From NCBI GenBank assembly GCA_030180135.1, contig CM058231.1, positions 51,036,235-51,100,234 of the forward strand: 64,000 bases of DNA, in the 5' to 3' direction. Source of the stretch: Orychophragmus violaceus. Its lineage: Eukaryota; Streptophyta; Magnoliopsida; Brassicales; Brassicaceae. The notes beneath the pieces are model-generated. The model had not been told where the DNA came from. It was given only the letters and a program-made list of their open reading frames with translations, and ran no database searches. Numbering within the stretch: position 1 is the stretch's first letter; every line of letters starts with the position of its first letter. Shown piece after piece: positions 31,871 through 42,762 of this stretch. A program made the position numbers and the translations under genes.

Positions 31871-34599
31871 GCAAGTCCTATCACCAACTTCCACATCACC
31901 CAAACTTACTTGGTCCCGCACCAGAGTAAGTATCTACCAGTACAGTCTACTCGGCTCAACACCAAAGTAGATAAACAATCAAGCAATCAACAGTCTACTT
32001 GGCCCAACACCGAAGTAGTTTCACAATCACACAAACAATCAATCACAACACCACACAAACAATTATTTAGGTTTATTAGTCTTTTAATATTTCCTTAACC
32101 TTTACTCATTCAATCCGCTACCTTGGGATTAGTGGATTACTAATCTCGTAGACGGCTCATCAATCACACCACTTATCTTACTTATCCCTTCCTAAATATC
32201 TTTTAATACGTCCTCGACGTGTCGGTTTAGATCTTACTAACTCCCCGACATCTCATTATTCATTAACTTTCATTCATTAATCCATCCCGTTATTATAGTC
32301 TAAGTGCGTTATGTCATTTAAATGTATTTTAATCAACTCATAATTTTCCGTATATAGATTCCTTTAGATACGTTCTTAAATACTTATATATGCATATACG
32401 TCCTAGCATGCCATTCTATATGTATGCATCACCCAATCAAGCAATCAACGAACTATCAACGATTACGGATATAAGCTAACTAGCATGCATCTCTTAACCT
32501 AACTGTTTAATTAATTAATCGAGTTATTAATCAACCTAGCCGTTCTAACCAATTCAATCAATCGGGTATGCAACATAAACTACGGTTTATCAATTACGGA
32601 TCTATATGATTCTAACCAAATGCAACACACAATTTAGCCGACTCACAGTGTTTTTATGATGACGACGGATGGATGGATTGACGGAACTCCCGAGACCCGA
32701 ACTAAACCCGCTGCTACTCCGAACCCTTCCACGAACCTCCACTGCTTTGACCCGACCTTGACCCGCACTTGACTGTACCGTTGACCGAATGATTCTGATG
32801 GAGCCTCTGGACCATCCTCATCTTCTCTCTCCTCCTTTTCTCTCTCCTCTGGTTCTCTCTCTCCTCCGGTTCTCTTTCTCTCCGGTTCTCTCTTTCTTTC
32901 TCTTCTGGTTCTCTCTTTCCTCCGGTTCTCTCCTCCGGTTCTCTTTCTCTCCGGTTCTCTCTTTCTTTCTCTTCCGGTTCGCTCTCTTCTCCGGTTTTCC
33001 CTCTCTTCTTCTTCTTCACGCCTCTCTCTCTCTTCTTCTTCCTCTCCTCTCTCTTCTTCTTCCTCCTCCGGTCTTCTTCTTTTCTCCCTCTTCTTCTCTC
33101 CGGTCGTTCTCCATCTCTCTCTCTCTTCCTATTCTTCATGCTTCTTATTCTTAAGCTTCTCTTCTTCTCTCTCTCTTCTCCTTCTTCATGCTTCATCTTC
33201 TTTCTTTCTTCTTCCTCCTCAAGCTTCATCTTCTCTCTTTCCTTCACGCTTCTCTTCTCTCCATCTTCTTCTTCTTCAAGATTCACGCTTATCCTCTCTC
33301 CATCTTCTTCTTCTTCAAGCTTCACGCTTCTCCTCTCTCCATCTTCTTATTCTTCAAGCTTCACGCCTCTCTCTCTCTCCCCTTCTTCTTCTTCTCTTGA
33401 TCCGGCTTCTTCTTCTTCTTCTTCTTCTTCTTCTCTTGCTCCGGCTTCTTCTTCTCCGTCTTCTTCTTCTTCTCTTGCTCCGGCTTCTTCTTCTCCGTCT
33501 TCTTCTTCTTCTTCTTCTTCTTCTTCTTCTTCTTCTTCTTCTTCTTCTTCTTCTTCTTCTTCTTCTTCTTCTTCTTCTTCTTCTTCTTCTTCTTCTTCTT
33601 CTTCTTCTTCTTCTCCCTATCTTCTTTCTCTCTTCTTTACCTCTCTTTTTTCTTTCTTTGTTGGTGTGAAGAAAATAAGTGACCCAAGGCCTCCTTATAT
33701 AGCTAAAGTGGTGTGATCTCCACCTTCCACTTGTCTCCTCTTCTTCTCCATCTTATGCCACGACCTTCTCACCAAAATCCATCCAAAAACAATGCATTTG
33801 ATCAACTACCATCCACTTGTGGCCTCCTATTTGAAGCCCTTGGATTGATGGCAACTCACATACTTAGATTCATGCACCTAAAATACCATAAAGCCTCTTA
33901 ATTTCTTGGACCAGATTTCGTGGCCCATTATTCATACTGGGATGGATTTAGGTCCAAAATAACCTTAGTAATAAGCCCCAATCACCCTTGTCTAAGCCCA
34001 AACTTCCTTGAATTTATTTTGAATATTTAGCCACTAATTATCCCTTAATGGTCTAAAATTTATAACTTGATCTAGGCATCAAATCTTGCTGAATCCTTTT
34101 AACCATAGCTTCTACATCTTCTAATGGAGCTGTGATCAAAATTTCATAATTTTTAATGGACTTTATAGGGTCCTCTCGCTTGCCCGAACATTGTATCGGT
34201 TTCTCCGAAAAACCGGTTTTATGTTTAATATTTTAAAAACTCTTTAGCTGCATCTATAAATCCACCAAGCCTCATTTTCAGATTTAAGATGATCTTATAT
34301 GAATTTATCAGTTTGAATAACCTCATTTGGATACCCGTAGCTCCGGTTATGGATTTTACAAGTTTTGTCGGTTCTATCGGTTTCCTTTCCCGATAGTCCG
34401 AAAAAACTAGTTAAATCTCCGTTTCTTCCATGTCTGGTCTTCTAAGTGTTCTTTATGGCTAAAAAGAAGAAAATTTGGCCCGTCTCCGATTTCAGCTCGC
34501 ATTTTAGTAAAATTACCAAAATGCCCCTCATCTCTTGGAATTTACAGAAATGCCCCTCGTTGACTTCCCGTTGACCATTTCTTGGAACAGGATATTACA
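31871..34599 (-). mobile_element. LTR B of T, truncated
   Basis: It matches LTR A from about 20355 to 23001 and ends GATATTACA, followed by a polypurine tract. The transcript-distal third is missing at a blunt junction near 31871. It keeps the hairpins, a (CTT)n tract at 33401-33613 and the TATA box at 33694-33703. Confidence 0.85.
32810..33660 (-). repeat. Polypyrimidine tract and (CTT)n, LTR B
   Basis: Same position as in LTR A. The pure (CTT)n part is shorter and is interrupted by CTTGCTCCGG units at about 33433-33485. Confidence 0.92.
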
Positions 34600-35645
34600 T
34601 TCTTCCCAAATTATAGGAATTCGGTCCCCGAATTCTCCGTTACTAACAAACTTCGAATCGGAATCTGAACCTGTAAGTCTCCACTCTGGAACTGATTCTG
34701 CTGCTCCGGTGTTCGTACGCTGACCCACCTGAACTTTACTCCCATCGCTCAACTTACTTTTGAAACACAATCTTGCTCCACTCGGATTTCTGATTCCATC
34801 TGTGCCAACTAATATCATCTTTAACCAACACTTCGGACTTCCCCACTTTGCTTCAACCTTTGCGAATGGCACAATACCGACTCTCCCTCCATTCTCGATA
34901 CTTGTTTCATCTTTACTTCTTCTCGCTCCCCATCGGCATTATGGTAATATTGATGTTCCTCCTTCCAAACTAAACCGCCATATTTATGCACGCCTCAAAC
35001 TTTCTCGATCACTAAACTCCATGCTTTATGGATATCAAACCGCCTTTCCTTTGATAACCTCGAGCTGATCCAAAACTGTCACTGATGCTTCCAAATTCCT
35101 TTGATAACTCATCATTCCCATCTATCTTGGTTCCTCCTATCACTGATACCCACTCTGGTGATGAAACTCCACTGACTCACTTGCAGGCTCAGGTTAAACT
35201 GCTTCTTGTAACACCATCTTGTCTCTAGGGTTCGGGTTCAGTCTTGTGTCCTCGTCAAATCGTCCATCACGTCCTACATCAACAACCTCAACAACACTGG
35301 AACGTTTAGACCTTTTTTAACTTAATCCCGATATCACTTCCTCATAGAAATATTGTTACTTAGTCATGTACCTTACGGTCACACATGGCTAAATAACAAT
35401 ATCCTATTATTCCACTCAATCTCGAATAAGCTTTCTAAAACCCGCTTTCACAATTCTGAGCTTAATCCTATCTAAGAGGTTCTTTATCCATTCTTACCAA
35501 AAACAATTCTACCCAAGCAACTAAACGATTTCGATAATTAAAATGAAAAATCACTTTCTAGCAACCTAGCGAGCAATCACAGCAATTCACAATTCTAACA
35601 ACCTAGCAAGGCAATCAATCACACTTAATAAATCAAGCAAATCGC
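34600..35645 (-). mobile_element. T internal 3' segment next to LTR B
   Basis: Uninterrupted duplicate of the segment split by copia copy 2. It starts with a minus-strand polypurine tract (complement of 34600-34610) and GAATTCGG/CCGAATTC. A 114-residue minus-strand frame (34528-34872) overlaps the LTR edge and has no recognisable domain. I regard it as noncoding. Confidence 0.75.
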
Positions 35646-36439
35646 CGATTGCAGTTGTCTTTTAGGGATATAATGGAAACCGTCTGCTCGGACCATCATC
35701 TATTTTCACATCATAATTATATTGCATTCACAACCATCATGAGTATGCAATATAACCACTCCGCTACTCAAAACGACAACCGAAATACTCCACATCCACT
35801 ACGTAAATAAAACATCTATTCATCGCATAGAGTTTTAGATATGTAAGTCCGTCGGAGTCTACATACTAGTGGTTCCCAATCTGTCCCAAAAGAAACACCG
35901 CTACACACAACCGATATACACACATCAAAAAGCGAGTTAGAGCCCTTACTTACCTGGGACTAATCTACTTCCTAATCTCCAACATGAGAGGTACAACTCA
36001 TATGGATCCTAACCGATAGGTGCGCCAGGAGGATGGAATGAGTGCGGTGGTGGTAGTGTCGGAGCGACGTGATCTCAATAGAACCTAACATTACGACGGG
36101 AAGGAGCACAAGGTTCATCTCGGCCGCAAATGAGAGAAGACGGGAGCATCATTGGTGGCGGCGGCTGGTCTGCTGGGAGTGGCGCCTGATTGGACTAGAA
36201 AAAATGGCACCAAACGAGATGGAAACCCAAGGTTCCGTAAGCAAGGCAAGGAGGGTCCAATACAGAAGGAATAAGTCAGACCGGTGGTAAGGATTGATAA
36301 ACTGCTGGTGAAGGTGACTGCGGCTGATTGACCTCGAACTCTTGTGTCTCCGGTAACTTGAGCGGATATCAAACCATCACGTCCACCCATTCCTGATGGT
36401 CCTTCATGCTGATGTCACTCTTCCTGTCGTCGCACCCAT
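35646..36439. other. Unassigned segment between T internal sequence and LTR C
   Basis: It is not repeated elsewhere in the window. A 91-residue minus-strand frame at 36115-36390 is proline- and serine-rich in places but matches nothing I recognise. Lying just inside LTR C in minus orientation, it could be the start of T's leader or gag. That is inference only. Confidence 0.35.
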
Positions 36440-38770
36440 GATACGAGGCTTTGCAACCTGTACCGCTTCCACGAGTTGTGTTCGGTTCGGACAAAACCGT
36501 ATATTAGGGATTATTCCGTTTTTATTACTTGAAAAACATAAATCTTATTCATAGCAATATACGGTGTATTACAAAACATTTAGCGGGATATCCGAACAAA
36601 ATCCGAAACCGAAAATAAAGTCAAAATGCTTACAAACCCTAGTCAAAAGCCAACCCGAGACTACTCCGAGTGTCCTATGCGTCCGCCGAGCTATGCCAAA
36701 CCTGAAAACACAAAAGAGTCTAATGAGTAATCTAAGATTACCCAGTGAGACGGCTCCCAATTAAAGGCTGCTAACAATCTAATAATCCCGCCCAAACCAA
36801 AAATAACAATCAAGTATAATAGCTGATCACGTGCTACCAACACGTGATGAGCTCCACAACACACAAGCATTCAAATAACAGCACAATCATCAAAGAAGGG
36901 AATCGAGAACACTGCGGCACATGCTCTTGGTTAGACTCGATCTATCTATCGCGGCACTACACAACTTCACACCATCTTGTCCCACTTTGCGAACTCGGTG
37001 ACTTCCATGGGAACACTTAGCTGCTGCCACGGTAGGTAAAACCTCCCACGACTCCTAGACGATAACACGAAGTCCAACGGCTAGGACACCGTTCTCCATC
37101 CATCGATATGCGCTGACTCGAGTTACCCCCGGCAACCCGAGTTTCCTTGCAGTCCGGCCCTAGGACGCGACCCCGTATTCTCCGGACCACACACCTACAG
37201 AAGTCACTCTATAGGTTAACACCTGCCAGAACCACTACCGAAGGTACGTGAACTGACCAGGTTCTCAACTCCCGAGGATCCAATTGGGCAAGAAGTACCG
37301 TATTGTGATCTCTAGACTTGCGGGATCTAACGCACCCTATAGAATCCTAATAACAGCAATGTAAACAAGCATACTCACTGGGACTCTATCACACAAGACC
37401 GAGAAGGTCATATAGAAACACTATCTTAAATCCCCAATCCATCCCGCAAGTCCTATCACCAACTTCCACATCACCCAAACTTACTTGGTCCCGCACCAGA
37501 GTAAGTATCTACCAGTACAGTCTACTCGGCCTAACACCAAAGTAGATAAACAATCAAGCAATCAACAGTCTACTTGGCCCAACACCAAAGTAGATACACA
37601 ATCACACAAACAATCAATCACAACACCACACAAACAATTATTTAGGTTTATTAGTCTTTTAATATTTCCTTAACCTTTACTCATTCAATCCGCTACCTTG
37701 GGATTAGTGGATTACTAATCTCGTAGACGGCTCATCAATCACACCACTTATCTTACTTATCCCTTCCTAAATATCTTTTAATACGTCCTCGACGTGTCGG
37801 TTTAGATCTTACTAACTCCCCGACATCTCATTATTCATTAACTTTCATTCATTAATCCATCCCGTTATTATATTCTAAGTGTGTTATTTCATTTAACCGT
37901 ATTTTAATCAACTCATAATTTCCCGTATATAGATTCCTTTAGATACGTTCTTAAATACTTATATATGCATCTACGTCCTAGCATGCCATTCTATATGTAT
38001 GCATCACCCAATCAAGCAATCAACGAACTATCAACGATTACGGATATAAGCTAACTAGCATGCATCTCTTACCTAACCGTTTAATTAATTAACCGAGTTA
38101 TTAATCAACCTAGCCATTCTAACCAATTCAATCAATCGGGTATGCAACCTAAACTACGGTTTATCAATTACGGATCTATATGATTCTAACTAAATGCAAC
38201 ACACAATTTAGCCGACTCACAGTGTTTTTATGATGACGACGGACGGATGGATTGACGGAACTCTCGAGACCCGAACTAAACCCGCTGCTACTCTGAACCC
38301 TTCCACGAACCTCCACTGCTTTGACCCGACCTTGACCCACACTTGACTGTACCGTTGACCGAATGATTCTGATGGAGCCTCTGGACCATCCTCATCTTCT
38401 CTCTCCTCCTTTTCTCTCTCCTCTGGTTCTCTCTCTCCTCCGGTTCTCTTTCTCTCCGGTTCTCTCTTTCTTTCTCTTCTGGTTCTCTCTTTCCTCCGGT
38501 TCTCTCCTCCGGTTCTCTTTCTCTCCGGTTCTTTCTTTCTTTCTCTTCCGGTTCGTTCTCTTCTCCGAATTTCCCTCTCTTCTTCTTCACGCCTCTCTCT
38601 CTTCTTCTTCCTCTCCTCTCTCTTCTTCTTCCTCCTCCGGTCTTCTTCTTTTCTCCCTCTTCTTCTCTTCGGTCGTTCTCCATCTCTCTCTCTCTTCCTC
38701 TTCTTCATGCTTCTTATTCTTACGCTTCTCTTCTTCTCTCTCTCTTCTCCTTCTTCATGCTTCATCTTCT
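36440..38770 (-). mobile_element. LTR C of T, truncated and cut by element E
   Basis: It follows LTR A from about 19349 to 21611, including the three hairpins and the beginning of the CT tract. It lacks the transcript-distal terminus on the left. On the right it stops inside the pyrimidine tract, exactly where E's LTR begins (TGTTGGGATT at 38771). Confidence 0.85.
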
Positions 38771-39469
38771 TGTTGGGATTATGTCCTGAAATCACGTTGT
38801 ACTTACTCTAACGATAGTTGTATGTCGAGATCAGACATGTTGTATGATACTGGGCGGTTGCAATGTTTTGCTAGAAGCCTCTTGCAGTCTGTAAGTTGTA
38901 GACTTACTACCAGTATCATATGATCCTATACGGTCACACACCTAAGCAATCTGGAAGGTTATATATGGGAATGATCATCATGGTGATGATCAAGATGATG
39001 TGTATTGGATACACATAAATATTGATAAAAGAGAGGTGTGTCGATCGACACGGTATGTGTGTCGATCGACACGGGATCGATTCCGAAACTGATGTTTCGG
39101 TTTATGACATAGATTTTTCGGTTGAACCCGAAAAATGGTTTAGTCATAACAGGTCATATATATAGGCTTATATGGTCGACCTGAACCCCAAGCCATTCAG
39201 TTTTCTTGATCAGAAAAACAGAAACTCTCTCTTGTCGAATCCCAGATCCGGCACTAGCATCCCGGCGTTCCAGGTTGTGTGCGTGTGGACTACGATAGAG
39301 GCGAGGCATATGAATCGCTCCTGATCTCGTCTTACCTGATTCATCTTCCGCTGCCAGAACAAGGTAAACGCGAGAACCATGATTCAATTACATAAACCCT
39401 GAGATCCTAGGCTCGGAATTCAGACTTAGGGTTGCCTAATCGGATTAGGAACTGCTAGGAATTCCAACA
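38771..39469 (+). repeat. 5' LTR of element E (699 bp)
   Basis: TGTTGG...CCAACA, followed by a primer site. It contains a TATATATA-type box near 39158 and two perfect GTGTCGATCGACAC palindromes at 39038 and 39059. Confidence 0.9.
39038..39072 (+). repeat. Paired GTGTCGATCGACAC palindromes in E LTR
   Basis: Two exact 14-bp palindromes start at 39038 and 39059, 21 bp apart. Confidence 0.93.
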
Positions 39470-39470
39470 G

Positions 39471-39483
39471 TGGTATCAGAGCC
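39471..39483 (+). other. Primer binding site of E, tRNA-iMet type
   Basis: TGGTATCAGAGCC begins one base after the LTR. Confidence 0.92.
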
Positions 39484-39607
39484 TTAGGGTTTTATCATTG
39501 AATCTGCATGTTAATTGAATTTGATGATTTAAATTGGTAAACAAGTTTGTTTGATTAAGAACAAGGTGAGATCGATTCTGATCAAAAATGATTATGTGTT
39601 TCGCAGA

Positions 39608-40328
39608 GTGTCGATCGACACACTAAGTGTGTCGGTCGACACAGAATAGCGAAATCGACAGAATCGGGGGCTAGGGTTTTTCGCGAAGAAAAACAGAAAG
39701 CCGATTGTGTCGATCGACACAGGTTGAGTGTCGGTCGACACAGAACAGATTCGACGGCTAGGGTTTTTGCGAAGAAAACCTTAATACCTACTATGTCGAT
39801 CGACACAGGTTGTGTGTCGGTCGACACAGACCTTGCGAGTGGTTAATCGATTCAATTGGATTGGACCGGTTATCATGCTTGGTTAAGTCCGAACAGATCG
39901 GTTTAAATTGGATGAATTGGTTCAATTGGATTGAACTAATTATCTCAATTAGCATAAACCGATTGGTTAAAATCAGTTTGATTGGATAAAACGGTTCAAT
40001 TGAATTGGACCGGTTATCCCAATTTGTTGAAACTGGTTAAAACGGTTTAAATTGGATAAATTGGTTCAATTGGATTGAACTTATTATCCCAATTAGTATA
40101 GACCGATTTGATCGGTTGAGAACAGTTGGATTTGATAAGTTGGTTCAATTAGATTGGACCGGTTATCAAAACTGTCTCCGGTTTAGGTCTATGTCGATTG
40201 TCACACACGGGTTGTGTCGATCGACATGACCGGTTCAATGAACTGGGTTAATTGGATTAACCGGTTATTGAAGTTTCGGTTTTGTTTGGTGGTATCGATC
40301 GACAGACATAGTCTGTGTCGATCGACAC
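39608..40328 (+). repeat. Five further palindrome pairs in E leader
   Basis: Pairs start at 39608/39629, 39707/39728 and 39793/39814 (all 21 bp apart), and 40191/40215 and 40291/40315 (24 bp apart). In the first three pairs the second member is GTGTCGGTCGACAC, with one consistent change. Confidence 0.9.
39845..40275 (+). repeat. Degenerate tandem repeat, about 72-bp period
   Basis: The core GGTTCAATTGGATTG...GGTTATC recurs near 39848, 39918, 39991, 40062 and 40141, spaced 70-79 bp, with a decayed copy near 40228. Confidence 0.8.
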
Positions 40329-40430
40329 AGTGCTCGCAATTCTGGTTATTGAACCTTGAATTTGCAGAAACCAAACTCAACTTAAACCTTGATCAAGGCT
40401 TAGCTTCAATATGGTCAACTGTCAAGACTC

Positions 40431-40435
40431 ATTTC
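40431..40435. repeat. Left target-site duplication of copia copy 3
   Basis: atttc, repeated at 48224-48228. Confidence 0.92.
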
Positions 40436-41063
40436 TGTTGGAATTGTGTCCAGCAATCTCTGTACTGTCTCTATAACGTAAGAGTATGTCAGTGATCAGA
40501 CATAAGTCATACAATACTGGGGGTCATGATGGCTTGCTAGAGTCCGCTCATGATCTATAAGTCTCGGACTTATTGCTTTTATTGTATGATCCCATATGGG
40601 TCACACGCTTAAGCTAGCAGGAAATAAAGTAGGAACGGCTTAGCAGAAGTACGACAAAAGTGCTAGGCATTTGTCGTACTAAGAGAGAAAGATTAATGGG
40701 TCTGATTAAATGGGATTTAATCAGATTGGGCCCAAAAGCCCAAAAGGGAAAGAGAAGGCTTTTAATGACTAAAAGCCAACTCTCTTCCTCCCAACCCTAG
40801 TACTCAGCCGCGCCTCTCTCTCTCTTCTGCGCCCCATCTCCTCGTGGTCTAGCAACCAGTTTCCTGTGATTGCGTGTGTGAGCCTTTGGAGGATTCATCC
40901 CTTGGTGTATCTCCCTGATCTCTGACCTGTTCATCAATTCCGCTGCAACAAACAGGTAAAAGGTGAGATCATAATGTTTCTAAATAAGAACACCTAGATC
41001 TAATGCATGTTTAGGTTGATATCAATATGAGAATTGAATCAGGATCAACCGAAACTTCCAACA
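40436..41063 (+). repeat. 5' LTR of copia copy 3
   Basis: 628 bp. Hairpins: AGTACGACAAA...TTTGTCGTACT at 40648-40680 and CTGATTAAAT...ATTTAATCAG at 40702-40724. Confidence 0.95.
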
Positions 41064-42762
41064 GTGGTATCAGAGCCATTGGTTCTTAGGTTTCTTGTTT
41101 TAGATTCATTGTTTAGGTTGTTTAATCTGTTTAGAATTGTTTTTGAATCAATTACTGATAAGATAAAACAGTTAAGAATCAGAATTGAACCCTAAACACA
41201 CAAGAAAAATCGCAAAACATGAGCTATATGACTCAGATTTGCGATCGGCCAAAGATGGATCGACCGGCTTGGCCGGTTGGTTTTACGGCCGAAAGGAGGC
41301 TCGGGTGGACGGCGGACGGTCGACCGAGAGACGTCCCGATCGCATGGATCGTGCGATAGCCGATCGCATGGATCGCGTCCCGCGTTCGTCGTCCCGATCG
41401 TCTCGTCCGGATGGTGTCCCGATCGCGTGAGGTTTCGACCGTCCGGATCGCGTCACGCTCTCGGACGTCCCGATCTCTCGACCCGAGCATCACGTCCCGT
41501 CCCGAGCTGCCGAGCGAACGTCCCGATCCGGATCAAACGCGGCTGGCCTGCGGCTATCGCTTTTGCGTGAAGCTTACGGCTGGCCGGTTAGGGTTTTGGG
41601 TGTGATGGGCCGGTTCGATTTCGGTTAGCTGGTTCGGTTCAAAACTTGATTAAAATCAATCGTTCTGGTTTAATAAACAGATTTGATAAGTTTATTAAGT
41701 CTGGTTAAACCAGGATAAGAAATCCAATGTCGAAAGAAATATTGGATTTAGTGCCTAAACCAGGAATTTCTAATTTGATTTGGTTGGACCAAATAAATTG
41801 AGAAATTCCGGTTTAGTAAATAACCGGTTGACAATTGTGGTCATCGTAGTAATTGAAACTTGGTTAGACCAGTTTTAATGAACCAGACCGGTTATGTCAA
41901 TTAATTGGACAATTGGGTCATGTCTTGGACATGGACCAATTCTTGGGCCTCGGGCCAAGAAGTTAAAACAATTGGGCCAGTTAATTGAGTCTTTCTTCAG
42001 ATTAATTTAAAATCTATTTTATAAAATTATAAAGTCGTTTTTAAATTAAAGTTTCCGAAATTTTATAATTAGAAAGTTTCTTAAAATAGAAGTTTCTGAA
42101 TTTGCGGGTTTTGGATTTTAAAGAAGTTTCTAAAGTTAGAAAGTTTCCGGTTTTAGAAAGTTTCCAATTTTAGAAAGTTTCCAAAAATAGTAGGTTTCCA
42201 TAAATAGAAAGTTTCCCAAAATAGTAATCTTCTATTTTGGGAATGATTTTAATAAACCTACGAACCTCAAATAATATCAAGCGTTGGATGTCTTGTCCAG
42301 GCTATGTCAGCTGTCAAAGCCCATTCAATTGCATTCATGGCCTTACAGTGTGAGGATGTCTGCTTTTGCGTGGGTAAGACGGTTTGTGATTCATAAATGT
42401 CATTGGGAGTCCCAGACATTAATGATTACATGACTGTATAGTCCGGTTTTCTTGACTAGGCCATCGGGAGTCCCGGGCCTTGAGACATCAGAGTGGATTG
42501 GGCCTCGGGCCCAGATTCACAACCAAGAGTTATATCACGGATATAATTAGCCGATATAGGGCTTACCGATATAAGCTAAGGTTGGGTGACGGCCAGTGGC
42601 CCACTTTGATCTTAGTTATATGTGGATCTTGGAATCATTATATTCTATTGAGGGTAACTTATGTTATTGAATATAATGCATGATTAATCATATTATACTT
42701 TAATACGAGATTAATCATTTTGAACATATAACTAATAACCTTTTTATTTATATATTTCAGAT
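41064..42762 (+). other. Leader of copia copy 3, with divergent GC-rich block
   Basis: The ends match the copy 1 and 2 leaders in inverted orientation. The block at about 41230-41600 does not align well: it is still GC-rich and GATCG-rich (GATCGCATGGATCG occurs) but in different order and content. The AGAAAGTTTCC repeat tract is at 42045-42225. Confidence 0.8.
41065..41077 (+). other. Primer binding site of copia copy 3
   Basis: TGGTATCAGAGCC one base after the LTR. Confidence 0.92.

Larger units (their letters stand above)
39484..40435 (+). other. Leader of element E, first part
   Basis: Noncoding leader holding five further pairs of CGATCG-type palindromes and a degenerate tandem repeat of about 72 bp. 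It is interrupted at 40435 by copia copy 3 and resumes at 48229. Confidence 0.8.

Noticed and set aside
36115..36390. 91-residue minus-strand ORF as a T gag gene
   Set aside because: No zinc knuckle or other gag feature, and no start or neighbouring frame to support it; left as unassigned.
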